From Gordonia sp. 'Campus' (GTDB taxonomy: Bacteria > Actinomycetota > Actinomycetes > Mycobacteriales > Mycobacteriaceae), in contig NZ_JAKOIW010000005.1 in NCBI RefSeq assembly GCF_022206305.1, forward strand, positions 124,001 to 188,000: DNA of 64,000 nucleotides. The letters run 5' to 3'. Below the pieces are notes generated by a model, which was not told the DNA's origin, did not search any database, and was given only the letters and a program-made list of their open reading frames with translations. Position 1 is the first letter of the stretch, and the number at the start of each line of letters is the position of its first letter. The translations under genes and the position numbers were made by a program. Below are positions 52,472 to 60,499 of this stretch, in pieces.

Positions 52472-52645
52472 TCAGATGACGGTCGGTCGGGGCGGGGGAT
52501 CCGGCTCGGCCGGACGCGGTTGCGGTTCGGGCGCCGGCGGTGGCGTCGGCACGGGGATCGGCGGCTCGGACGGCGGCTCGGGGACCGGTTCGGGCGCGGG
52601 GATGGGCTCGGGTGGTGGCGGTGGCGGCGGGACCGGCTGGTTCAT
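52472..52645 (-). CDS. Candidate small proline-rich protein (57 residues)
   Basis: A short leftward reading frame from ATG 52643-52645, with AGAGGA about 9 bases upstream, to TGA at 52472. It gives a peptide that is nearly half Pro and rich in Glu, starting MNQPVPPPPPPPEP and ending RPTVI. It lies in the gap between the membrane protein and DUF1697 gene. Extremely Pro-rich composition could arise from GC-rich sequence read by chance (the plus strand gives Gly-rich), so the ribosome site is the main support. It is leftward, downstream of the DUF1697 gene by 87 bp. Confidence 0.4.
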   Translation of the reverse strand: MNQPVPPPPPPPEPIPAPEPVPEPPSEPPIPVPTPPPAPEPQPRPAEPDPPPRPTVI

Positions 52646-52732
52646 GTCCGGATTCCTCTCGGCGTGCGCGTCGGGTGTCTGCTCGTCCTTCTCCGACGCT
52701 ACGCCCGCCGCTGGAGACCGGCCACCGCGTCG

Positions 52733-53263
52733 TCAGGTCGACGTCGACAGGTCGAGCAGCGTCCGTACGGTGCGGAGGTTACGGCCCGTGCCCTGGACGC
52801 CGAGCCCGCGCGCGATGACGGGTGCGGTCAGTTTCGACCGGCCCGCGCCGTCGGCGTAGCGGATGTGCAGGTCCGCGCCGACCACGCGGCAGACATCGCC
52901 GTCGAAATCCCTTTCCGCGAACGCCGACGCCTTGTCCGGTGCAGGCGCACCCGTCAGGAAATAGACATAGGAGTATTTGTCGTCGACGACCTCGAACGGA
53001 TGCGCGGCCAGCGCGCTGCGGACCTGTTCGGGTGTGCGACTGATGACTTCTCGAAACCAGCCGTAGCGTTCCTGCAGCGCCGCCTCGAGAGACCGATCGA
53101 ACTCGTCGGAATCACCCGGCGGCGCACAGATCAGGTTTCCCGACGCGATATACGTCGACACCTCCGTCGCGCCGAGTTCTTCTGCCAACGAACGCAATTC
53201 ACTCATCGGTAGCTTGGCTCCACCGACGTTCACCGCGCGGATCAGGATGATGCGTCGCGTCAT
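52733..53263 (-). CDS. DUF1697 domain protein
   Basis: A 176-residue protein of the DUF1697 family (unknown function). The N-terminus RIILIRAVNVGGAKLPMSELRSLAEELGATEVSTYIASGN is the family signature, and VYFLTGAPAPDKASAF and ARGLGVQGTGRNLRTV follow. No membrane segments. It is leftward, with its 5' side facing a convergent double repeat array. Confidence 0.9.
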   Translation of the reverse strand: MTRRIILIRAVNVGGAKLPMSELRSLAEELGATEVSTYIASGNLICAPPGDSDEFDRSLEAALQERYGWFREVISRTPEQVRSALAAHPFEVVDDKYSYVYFLTGAPAPDKASAFAERDFDGDVCRVVGADLHIRYADGAGRSKLTAPVIARGLGVQGTGRNLRTVRTLLDLSTST

Positions 53264-53375
53264 GGCCGTACCCCCTGGGGAATCGACATGGTGCCAGTGT
53301 TGCAGACGTGCGGGCGCTTCACTGGGCGTTGTCCGCGAGGGGGAGGAGTTGTCGCGGGGACGGGCGCCCCCACCC

Positions 53376-53522
53376 GTCGACTGTGCGTCGTTTTCCGTCG
53401 ACTGTGCGGCTTATCTCGTCGACCGGGTGGCCCATCTCGTCGACCGGGCGGCTCATCGCGTCGACCGGGCGGCCTATCTCGTCGACTGTGCGGCTCATTG
53501 CGTTGATTGGGCGTCGGTCCTT
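53376..53522 (+). repeat. 21-bp tandem repeat array 4a (seven units)
   Basis: GTCGAC-type cores at 53376, 53397, 53418, 53439, 53460, 53481 and GTTGAT at 53502, spaced exactly 21 bp, with variable bases more divergent than in arrays 1-3 (for example ...GGGTGGCCCATC...). It lies 113 bp upstream of the DUF1697 start, facing array 4b. It is the only array not 3' of a sense gene. Confidence 0.85.
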
Positions 53523-53554
53523 GGCGATGAGCGTCGTTCGAATAAGCCACTGGA

Positions 53555-53720
53555 CGGGCGGAACGCACGGTCGACGGGGATCGACGCCCAGTCAACGGGA
53601 AACGACGCACGGTCGACGGGATCGACGCCCAGTCAACGGGAAACGACGCACGGTCGACGGGATCGACGCACGCTCGACGGGAAAGGACGCACGGTCGACG
53701 GGGATCGACGCACGGTCGAC
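53555..53720 (-). repeat. 21-bp tandem repeat array 4b (eight units, reverse orientation)
   Basis: Cores GTCGAC, GTCAAC or CTCGAC occur at 53570, 53591, 53612, 53632, 53653, 53673, 53694 and 53715; spacings are 21 or 20 bp. Read on the minus strand the array begins 10 bp after the stop of the leftward methyltransferase. Its orientation is opposite to 4a, so the two arrays could pair. Confidence 0.85.
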
Positions 53721-53730
53721 GACGTCCGGG

Positions 53731-54498
53731 TCAGCGGCGGCTCGCCACCGCGAAGGTGCGACGGAACGGCAGGACCGTGCCGCAGTCGCGGCTCGGGTAG
53801 GCCTCGGCGAACCGCTGTTTGAGGTCGTTCGCGAACTGGTGACGCAGGTCGTCCGGGAGCGCCTGCAGGTAGGGCCGGGCTCCGGTGCCCGACATCCAGT
53901 CGAAGACCGGGTCGGGCCCCTCCAGCACGTGGAAGTAGGTCGTCTCCCACACGTTGGTGTGATAGCCGCGCTCGGTGAAGAAGTCCAGATACATCTCGGC
54001 GTCGAGCCGGGGAAGGGCCCGCAGGTCGCCGAAGGCCCCCACGTATGGCTCGGTGGCGGCCAGGTCGGCGAGTGCGGAATGGGTGGGTGAATCGGTGTTG
54101 TTGGGCACCTGCAGGGCAAAGGCTCCACCGTCGGTGAGGTGCCCGAGCAACCGGTCGATGACGTCGAGATGATCGGGCACCCACTGGAACATCGCGTTCG
54201 AGATCATGAGGTCGACGGCGCGGTGCGGGGCCCAGTGGGACACATCGGCGACGTCGTAGTTGGCATGCGCATCGGTGTTGTCGCGGATCGCGCGATCGAC
54301 CATGGCCGCCGAGTCGTCGATGCCCAGGATCTCCGCGGCCGGCCACCGGGCGCGCAGGTGCTTGGTGAGATGGCCGGGACCGCAACCGAGATCGACCACG
54401 GAGGTCGGATTGATGGGTATCTGCCCGATGAGATCGAGGAACGGCCGCGCCCGGTCGTCGGCGAACTGCAGGTAGCGTGTCGGGTCCCAGACAGCCAT
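53731..54498 (-). CDS. Trans-aconitate 2-methyltransferase-like enzyme
   Basis: A 255-residue SAM methyltransferase. N-terminal WDPTRYLQF and SAM motif [15 protein letters not shown] lie at residues about 35-50, with [12 protein letters not shown] next and [11 protein letters not shown] later, as in trans-aconitate methyltransferases. It methylates small carboxylates. It belongs to the same family as the 8564 gene but is not especially similar. The start is ATG 54496-54498. The repeat array 4b starts 10 bp beyond its stop. Confidence 0.88.
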   Translation of the reverse strand: MAVWDPTRYLQFADDRARPFLDLIGQIPINPTSVVDLGCGPGHLTKHLRARWPAAEILGIDDSAAMVDRAIRDNTDAHANYDVADVSHWAPHRAVDLMISNAMFQWVPDHLDVIDRLLGHLTDGGAFALQVPNNTDSPTHSALADLAATEPYVGAFGDLRALPRLDAEMYLDFFTERGYHTNVWETTYFHVLEGPDPVFDWMSGTGARPYLQALPDDLRHQFANDLKQRFAEAYPSRDCGTVLPFRRTFAVASRR

Positions 54499-54600
54499 GG
54501 TTCCACCCTAGGTCTCGCGGCCGCCGATGTCAGCGGCGCGAGCACTTTGCCCCACGGTGAGCCCGCGGTCGCGCGCGGCGGCTGCCGTAGGCTTCCCCCC

Positions 54601-55092
54601 GTGACAGCTTCCGCGAATTCTGAGTCTGACAGTCCCCAGGCGGACCCGGCAGGTGCTGCTGTGGTCGAGATCTCGACCGACGGTGCGTGTCTGGGCAACC
54701 CCGGTCCCGGCGGATGGGGTGCGGTGCTCCGCTACAAGGGCACGGAGAAGCGGATCTCCGGTTCCGAACCCGACACGACGAACAACAAGATGGAACTCAC
54801 CGCTGCCATCGAGGGTCTCGCTGCGCTGACCAGGCCGTCGAACGTGATCATCTACACCGACTCCACGTATGTCCGCAACGGGATCATGAAATGGGTGAAC
54901 GGCTGGCAGGCCAACGGGTGGAAGACGAAGGACAAGAAGCCGGTCAAGAACGCCGACCTGTGGCGACGCCTCGTCGACGAGGAGAAGCGACATCAGGTGG
55001 AGTGGCGCTGGGTGAAGGGCCACGCGGGCGACCACTTCAACGAGATCGCCGACGAACTCGCCACGACCGCTGCACGGGCGGTGTCGCGATGA
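54601..55092 (+). CDS. rnhA: Ribonuclease HI
   Basis: A 163-residue RNase H that cuts RNA in RNA-DNA hybrids. Catalytic residues: Asp27 (STDGAC), Glu65 ([11 protein letters not shown]), Asp87 (IYTDST), His141 (KGHAGD) and Asp151 (NEIADELA). The first ~20 residues are a low-complexity extension. The start is GTG 54601. Its stop overlaps the ATG of the following hydroxyacid dehydrogenase (ATGA). Confidence 0.95.
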   Translation: MTASANSESDSPQADPAGAAVVEISTDGACLGNPGPGGWGAVLRYKGTEKRISGSEPDTTNNKMELTAAIEGLAALTRPSNVIIYTDSTYVRNGIMKWVNGWQANGWKTKDKKPVKNADLWRRLVDEEKRHQVEWRWVKGHAGDHFNEIADELATTAARAVSR

Positions 55093-55997
55093 CTCTCCCG
55101 GTCGCCGTCGAACCCCACCACGACGAGCACCTCGTCGCCGCCGTCGAGGGCGCGGGCGGTCGAGTCGTGACGCTTGACGAGGCGCGCGTGCTGGTCTGGA
55201 TCGGGCCGCCCGCGGAGTTCCCCGAGCTGCCCGACGCCGTCGAGTGGGTGGCGCTCAAGACCGCCGGCATCGAGGACTTCGTGTCGGCCGGTGTGCTCGA
55301 CGGTCGTCGTCTGTGGACCAACGCGTCCGGTTTCTACGCCGAGAACGTGGCCGAGCACGCCCTGGCGCTGCTCCTCGCGGGACTGCGGCAGATCAACACG
55401 GCCGTGCTGCGTCACTGGGACAAGGACCGGATCGACACCGCGGTGCGGTCGCTGCACGGATCGACGGTGACGATCGTCGGTGCGGGCGGCATCGGTGCCT
55501 CGCTCGCGCCGCGGCTGCGCGCCTGCGGGGCGCGTGTCGTCGCGGTCAACAGGTCGGGCCGGGAGGTTCCCGGTGCGCATGAGGTGCGGCGGTCGAGCGA
55601 GCTCGCCGACGTGTGGGGTTCCACAGATCATGTCGTGCTGGCCGCGCCTGCCACGCCGGAAACCCACCACATGATCAACGCCGACAGTCTCGCCGCGCTG
55701 CCGGATCACGCCTGGATCGTGAACGTCGCGCGTGGGCCACTGGTGGACGAGGGCGCCCTGTACGACGCGCTGACCGAGGGCCGGATCGCGGGTGCGGCGC
55801 TGGATGTGACCGATCCCGAGCCTCCCCCGACCGACCATCCGTTATGGTCGCTGCCCAATGTGATCATCACCCCGCACGTCGCCAACCCGGCGTCCGGTCT
55901 GACCCGCGAACTCGCGCCGTGGGTGGCCGAGAACCTCCGCAGGTTCGCGGCGGGGGAGGAACTGCTGTCGGTGGTCACCGCCGGGCGCGACTACTGA
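55089..55997 (+). CDS. D-isomer-specific 2-hydroxyacid dehydrogenase
   Basis: A 302-residue NAD(P)-dependent oxidoreductase of the D-2-hydroxyacid family, which reduces 2-keto acids or acts on phosphoglycerate- or hydroxypyruvate-like substrates. The cofactor motif [13 protein letters not shown] is near residue 135. The catalytic region includes [14 protein letters not shown] and [14 protein letters not shown] (histidine). The catalytic domain is shorter than in full-length members. ATG 55089 overlaps the rnhA stop. Confidence 0.88.
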   Translation: MTLPVAVEPHHDEHLVAAVEGAGGRVVTLDEARVLVWIGPPAEFPELPDAVEWVALKTAGIEDFVSAGVLDGRRLWTNASGFYAENVAEHALALLLAGLRQINTAVLRHWDKDRIDTAVRSLHGSTVTIVGAGGIGASLAPRLRACGARVVAVNRSGREVPGAHEVRRSSELADVWGSTDHVVLAAPATPETHHMINADSLAALPDHAWIVNVARGPLVDEGALYDALTEGRIAGAALDVTDPEPPPTDHPLWSLPNVIITPHVANPASGLTRELAPWVAENLRRFAAGEELLSVVTAGRDY

Positions 55998-56027
55998 GGC
56001 TCTGATCTGCTGGTTTAAACCGATTCC

Positions 56028-56041
56028 TAGAACACGTTCTC
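56028..56041. promoter_or_regulatory. KstR-like operator box
   Basis: TAGAACACGTTCTC (56028-56041) matches the published KstR consensus TnnAACnnGTTnnA at all positions but the last. It lies 32 bp before the SDR start, inside the 75-bp gap after the hydroxyacid dehydrogenase. KstR controls cholesterol uptake and catabolism in mycobacteria and relatives. Whether this host has KstR is not visible here. Confidence 0.6.
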
Positions 56042-56072
56042 GTTTTGCTGGTCGACGTGGCATGGTCGACAG

Positions 56073-56864
56073 GTGATTCTCGACAGATTCCGGATAGACG
56101 ATCAGGTGGCCATCGTGACCGGCGCGAGCCGGGGGCTCGGGGCGGCGATCGCGGTCGCGTTCGCCGAGGCGGGCGGCGACGTGGTGATCGCGGCCCGCAG
56201 TGAGTCCGACCTCGAGCAGGTCGCCGATCGGGTCCGCGCCGCCGGCCGCCGCGCGCGCACGGTCGCTGTGGACCTCGGCGACCCCGACGCCGCCGCGGCG
56301 CTCGCACAGACCGCGGTCGACGAATTCGGGCGCCTCGACACCGTGGTCAACAACGTGGGCGGCGCGATGCCACGTCCGCTGTTCGACACCAGTCCCAAGC
56401 ATCTGCGGGACGCCTTCGACTTCAACGTCGGCAATGCGCACGCGCTGGTCGTCGCCGGTTCCAAGCAGATCCTCGCGACCAGCGGTCACGGCTCGATCAT
56501 CAACATCACGTCCGCGGTCGGCCGCCTGCCCGGTCGCGCCTACGCCGCCTACGGGACCGCGAAAGCGGCTCTCGCGCACTACACCCGCATCGCCGCGATG
56601 GATCTGAATCCGAGGATCCGGGTCAACGGCATCGCGCCGGGCGCCATCCTGACCTCCGCGTTGGAGATCGTCGCGGGCGACGACGGGATGCGCACCGCCG
56701 TCGAGACGTCCACGCCGCTGCACAGGCTCGGCGACCCGGAGGACATCGCCGCCGCGGCGCTGTATCTCGCCTCGCCTGCGGGGGCCTACGTCACCGGCAA
56801 GATCCTCGAGGTCGACGGCGGGATCATCGCTCCCAACCTCGACCTGCCGATCCCCGACCTCTGA
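56073..56864 (+). CDS. Short-chain dehydrogenase/reductase, likely KstR-controlled
   Basis: A 263-residue SDR. NAD motif TGASRGLG at residues 16-23, VNNVGGAMP, catalytic Ser147 (NITSAVG), Tyr160 and Lys164 (AYAAYGTAK). The last strand VDGGIIAPN closes the fold. GTG 56073 follows a KstR-like box, suggesting a role in steroid side-chain or ring oxidation; the substrate is not known. It is not adjacent to the cholesterol oxidase locus (22 kb away). Confidence 0.85.
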   Translation: MILDRFRIDDQVAIVTGASRGLGAAIAVAFAEAGGDVVIAARSESDLEQVADRVRAAGRRARTVAVDLGDPDAAAALAQTAVDEFGRLDTVVNNVGGAMPRPLFDTSPKHLRDAFDFNVGNAHALVVAGSKQILATSGHGSIINITSAVGRLPGRAYAAYGTAKAALAHYTRIAAMDLNPRIRVNGIAPGAILTSALEIVAGDDGMRTAVETSTPLHRLGDPEDIAAAALYLASPAGAYVTGKILEVDGGIIAPNLDLPIPDL

Positions 56865-57557
56865 TCACTCCGAACCGCGCTCGAGGGCGCCGGCGATCTG
56901 TCGTTCGAGCTGCGCCGCGGCCACCTGCGGGACGTCGATGATGCCCTCGAGTTCGGCCCGGGCCTTCTTGTAGGCCGCCTGCCGCTCTGCGGGCGTGGCC
57001 GCGGAGTCGGCGGCCACGCCGATCAGCTTGCGCGCCCGGTCCAGGGCTTCCCGTTCGACGGGTGAGAAGTCGGTTTGCCTGCGCCGCCGGGACTCTCGTT
57101 CGGCCGCGTCGAATGCCGCGGCGTATTCGCCCACAGCGTCGCGGTACTCGGCGAAGTCTGTCGGGGACATCGAATCAGGCAGTGGCGCCTGTGCGCCCGG
57201 CTCGGGTCGCAGATCGTCGGCGCGGACCCGGGCGCGGTGGAACGCGAGGGTCAGCGGTTCACGCATGTCGGTCATCATCGGGTACTCGATGAGCGTCGCG
57301 AGATCGAGCTCGTAACCGAACCACTTCTCGTTCAGCGAGTCGTGCTGGCGGAGGGTCCGGCGCAGCTGGTCGGCCGACGTCGTCGTGAGTTTGAGCTGCT
57401 CGGTCTGGGCGTTCGCCTTGATGCGCGCCAGTTCGATCTTGTCCTTGCGCCGCTTCTCGTTGTACTTCCCGATCGACCCTGCCCAGCCGCCGACGACAGC
57501 GCCGATGGGGAAGATCAGCCACCAGTTGTCTGTCGCGAAGCTGACGATCTCGTTCAC
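56865..57557 (-). CDS. Predicted membrane-anchored coiled-coil protein, unrecognised
   Basis: A 230-residue leftward protein. One N-terminal hydrophobic segment (about residues 10-27, TDNWWLIFPIGAVVGGWAG), a Lys/Arg-rich region, then mainly helical polar sequence with possible coiled coil. No enzymatic motif. It converges with the SDR gene, whose stop it abuts. Presumably membrane-associated; function unknown. Confidence 0.7.
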   Translation of the reverse strand: MNEIVSFATDNWWLIFPIGAVVGGWAGSIGKYNEKRRKDKIELARIKANAQTEQLKLTTTSADQLRRTLRQHDSLNEKWFGYELDLATLIEYPMMTDMREPLTLAFHRARVRADDLRPEPGAQAPLPDSMSPTDFAEYRDAVGEYAAAFDAAERESRRRRQTDFSPVEREALDRARKLIGVAADSAATPAERQAAYKKARAELEGIIDVPQVAAAQLERQIAGALERGSE

Positions 57558-57602
57558 GGCTCAACTGTACCGAGACGAGGCCCGGCTCATTAGGGTGAAC
57601 GC

Positions 57603-58175
57603 ATGGCCGACCCCGATGCGCCGAAGCTCGCCGTGGACACGATCGAGGCGTGGCGAGAGTGGTTGCGGGACAACCACGACTCGTCAGCGGGTGTGTGGCT
57701 TGTGTTCTGGCGCAAGGGGTCGGGCCGGGAACCCCTCGACTACGACGAGAGCGTCCGGGAGGCGCTCTGCTGGGGTTGGATCGACGGCCACACCCGGGTG
57801 ATCGACACCGAGCGTCGCGGCATGTGGTTCACGCGGCGTGGCCGCACCAGCGGATGGTCGGCATCGAACAAGGCCCGGGTGGCCGAGCTCGCCGCCGCCG
57901 GACGCATCCAGCCCGCGGGTCAGGCCGTCATCGACGACGCCAAGGCCCGCGGGCTGTGGACGATGTTCGACGACGCCGAGGCGCTCATCGAGTCCCCGGA
58001 GCTCGCCGCGGCGCTCGACGCCAACCCGGTCGCGCGCGCCAACTGGGACGCTTTTCCGCCCAGTGCCCGCAAGTTCGGGCTGGCCCAGCTGGCCATGGCG
58101 AAGCGGCCCGAGACCAAGACCAGGCGCATCGCCACCATCGTCGACCAGGCGGAACGCAACGTGCGGCCGTCGTGA
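57603..58175 (+). CDS. YdeI/OmpD-associated family protein
   Basis: A 190-residue protein of the YdeI/OmpD-associated family. Seen: WREWLRDNHDSSAGVWLVFWRKGSGRE, CWGWIDGHTR, and KMFTRRGRTSGWSASNKARVAEL-like (actual: MWFTRRGRTSGWSASNKARVAEL). The C-terminal bacteriocin/heat-tolerance region (FPPSARKFGLAQLAMAKRPETKTRRI) is present. Function is poorly known. ATG 57603, 45 bp from the divergent coiled-coil gene. Confidence 0.88.
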   Translation: MADPDAPKLAVDTIEAWREWLRDNHDSSAGVWLVFWRKGSGREPLDYDESVREALCWGWIDGHTRVIDTERRGMWFTRRGRTSGWSASNKARVAELAAAGRIQPAGQAVIDDAKARGLWTMFDDAEALIESPELAAALDANPVARANWDAFPPSARKFGLAQLAMAKRPETKTRRIATIVDQAERNVRPS

Positions 58176-58579
58176 CCTTCGTGGCTCGCCTGGCACCTCC
58201 CCGGAAAGAAGCGCTACTTCGGCTGAACCCGCGCTACCTGCAGCTAGCGCAGATGAGTATGAGGTGGCGCTTCTCGTAGCGCCGCCCCGTTGACGACCCA
58301 ATGCGGGAGGTCAGGGGTCATCTCGGCTCAGAGCGGTGGAGTCGCCGACCACCCGCGCGAAGTCTCGTCCATCTGAGCACTGCGCGAGGGCACTATGCCC
58401 TTCCGGCGTCGTGAGGTGGATGAGTATTCCCCGTGCATGGGTTCGGGGCCCTTCGTGGCTCGCTTCGCTCGCACCTCAGGGAGCAAGGCTCGCTTCGCTC
58501 GCACCTCAGGGGGCGGTTGGTCGGCGCTCGCACCTCAGGGGGCGGGCGCTCGGCGCTCGACCTCAGGGAACAACCGGCC
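58176..58579. other. Gap with hairpins and repeats, no gene found
   Basis: A 404-bp stretch between convergent YdeI and the ABC exporter. It contains a hairpin (GCGCTA 58231-58236, loop, TAGCGC 58245-58250) that may end the YdeI transcript, then unstructured sequence, then the CACCTCAGGG repeats from 58448. No convincing coding frame was seen. Confidence 0.6.
58448..58568 (+). repeat. CACCTCAGGG-type repeats, four copies
   Basis: Copies at 58457-58481 and 58487-58511 are identical 25-mers (GGCTCGCTTCGCTCGC then ACCTCAGGG), spaced 30 bp. Two shorter copies lie at 58522-58540 and 58549-58568. The array ends 11 bp before the leftward ABC gene stop. The same ending occurs at 8474-8530 and 26378-26485. 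Confidence 0.85.
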
Positions 58580-60499
58580 TCAGCTCGCCTCGATCGCGCC
58601 GGTGAACTGGCTCTCGTAGAGGCGGCAGTACGCGCCGCGGGCGGCGAGGAGCTCGTCGTGGTTGCCCTGTTCGACGATGTGGCCGTCCTCCATGACGACG
58701 ATGACATCGGCGTCACGCACCGTCGAAAGGCGGTGGGCGATCACGAAACTCGTCCGATCCGAGCGCAGGTTCGCCATGGCCTTCTGGATGAGGAGCTCGG
58801 TGCGGGTGTCGACCGAGCTCGTCGCCTCGTCGAGGATGAGGATCGTCGGCCGGGCGAGGAAGGCCCGGGCGATCGTGATGAGCTGGCGTTCACCGGCACT
58901 CACCCCGCCGCCCTCGTCGTCGAGGACGGTGTCGTATCCCTCGGGCAGGGTGCGCACGAAGTGGTCGACGTGGCTCATCCGGGCCGCGTCGAGCACCTCC
59001 TCGCGGGACGCGGTGGGGTCACCGTAGGCGATGTTGTCGTAGATGGTGCCGCCGAACAGCCACGAGTCCTGCAGCACCATCCCCGTCCGTTCGCGCAGGT
59101 CGTCGCGCGTCATCGTCGTGGCGTCGACGCCGTCGACGCGGATGACACCGGAGTCGACGTCGTAGAACCGCATGATGAGGTTGACCAGGGTGGTCTTGCC
59201 CGCGCCGGTCGGACCGACGATCGCGACCATGTGACCCGGCCGGGCCACGAGGCTGAGGTTCTCGATGAGCGGCTTGTCCTCGACGTACCGGAACGAGACG
59301 TCGTCGAACTCGATGAGCCCGTTGTCGGAGGCCGGGGTCTGCGGGTGCGCGGCGTCCGGCGTCTGCTCATCGGCGTCGAGGATGTCGAAGATGCGTTCGG
59401 CGGAGGCGACGCCGCTCTGCATCAGGTTGATCATCGACCCGATCTGCGTGAGCGGCTGCGTGAACTGCCGCGAGTACTGGATGAACGCCTGCACCTCGCC
59501 GAGGCTCAACGAACCCGATGCCACCCGTAGCCCGCCGACGACGGCGACGGCGACGTAGTTCAGGTTTCCCAGGAACATGATCGTCGGCATGATGACGCCG
59601 GAGATGAACTGCGCGCGCCAGCTGGACTCGTAGAGCTTCTGGTTGCGTTCGTCGAAGGTCGCCTCGATCTCGCGCTGACGACCGAAGGCGGTCACCAGCT
59701 CGTGGCCGGTGAAGGCCTCCTCGACCTGGGCGTTGAGGGCCCCGGTCGAGGACCACTGCGCGGAGAAGTGCGGCTTGGACCGTTTGGCGATGACCCCCGT
59801 GGCGATGATCGCCAGCGGCACCGTGGCGACGGCGATCAGCGCCAGCAGCGGCGAGATCCAGATCATCATGATCAGCAGGGCGATCACCGTTAGCACGGAG
59901 TTCGCGAACTGGGAGATGGTCTGCTGCATGCTCTGCGACAGGTTGTCGAGATCGTTGGTGACCCGGCTGAGCAGTTCGCCGCGGGGCATCGTGTCGTAGT
60001 AGCGCAGCGGCAGACGGTGGACCTTCGCCTCGACGTCGTCGCGCAGGCGCCGGATGGTCCCGACCACGACGATGTTCAGCAGGTAACCGGCCAGCCAGGC
60101 CAGCAACGACGAGACGACGTAGAGCGCCAGGGTGATCAGCAGAACCCGTCCGACGTCGCCGAAATCGACTCCGACGCCGGGGGTCACGTCCATGGACGAG
60201 ACCATGTCGGCGAAAGTGTTGTCACCGCTCTCGCGGAGGCCCGCGACGGCCTGGTCCTTGGTGAGCCCCTCCGGCAGGGTCCGCCCGATGACGCCGTCGA
60301 AGACGAGGTCGGTCGCATGCCCGAGGACACGCGGCGCGATCGCGATGAGCACCACCGAACCCACCAGCGAGCCCAGGGTGACCGCCATCAGCATTCGGTA
60401 GGAAGCCAATTGGGCGACAACGCGTTTGACCGACGGCCAGAACGACCGCGGCTTGGATTCGGGTCCGGCCGCCATCGGCGGGCCTCCGGGCCGGGTCAT
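58580..60499 (-). CDS. ABC exporter subunit with canonical ATPase site motifs
   Basis: A 639-residue half-exporter: six-helix membrane domain, then an ATPase domain with Walker A GPTGAGKTT, Walker B ILILDEATSSVD with its catalytic Glu, and switch His in FVIAHRLST. The signature reads VSAGERQ. The N-terminus has an extra 20-30 residue cytoplasmic arm rich in Pro and Arg. ATG 60499 overlaps the stop of the partner gene (ATGA). With the partner it forms a heterodimer like Mycobacterium Rv1272c/Rv1273c; the exported substance (lipid or drug) is unknown. Confidence 0.92.
   Translation of the reverse strand: MTRPGGPPMAAGPESKPRSFWPSVKRVVAQLASYRMLMAVTLGSLVGSVVLIAIAPRVLGHATDLVFDGVIGRTLPEGLTKDQAVAGLRESGDNTFADMVSSMDVTPGVGVDFGDVGRVLLITLALYVVSSLLAWLAGYLLNIVVVGTIRRLRDDVEAKVHRLPLRYYDTMPRGELLSRVTNDLDNLSQSMQQTISQFANSVLTVIALLIMMIWISPLLALIAVATVPLAIIATGVIAKRSKPHFSAQWSSTGALNAQVEEAFTGHELVTAFGRQREIEATFDERNQKLYESSWRAQFISGVIMPTIMFLGNLNYVAVAVVGGLRVASGSLSLGEVQAFIQYSRQFTQPLTQIGSMINLMQSGVASAERIFDILDADEQTPDAAHPQTPASDNGLIEFDDVSFRYVEDKPLIENLSLVARPGHMVAIVGPTGAGKTTLVNLIMRFYDVDSGVIRVDGVDATTMTRDDLRERTGMVLQDSWLFGGTIYDNIAYGDPTASREEVLDAARMSHVDHFVRTLPEGYDTVLDDEGGGVSAGERQLITIARAFLARPTILILDEATSSVDTRTELLIQKAMANLRSDRTSFVIAHRLSTVRDADVIVVMEDGHIVEQGNHDELLAARGAYCRLYESQFTGAIEAS

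Noticed and set aside
53308-54090. Coding frame running through arrays 4a and 4b
   Set aside because: The frame is open only because the repeat period is a multiple of three; it yields repetitive Arg/Ser peptides and overlaps the methyltransferase.
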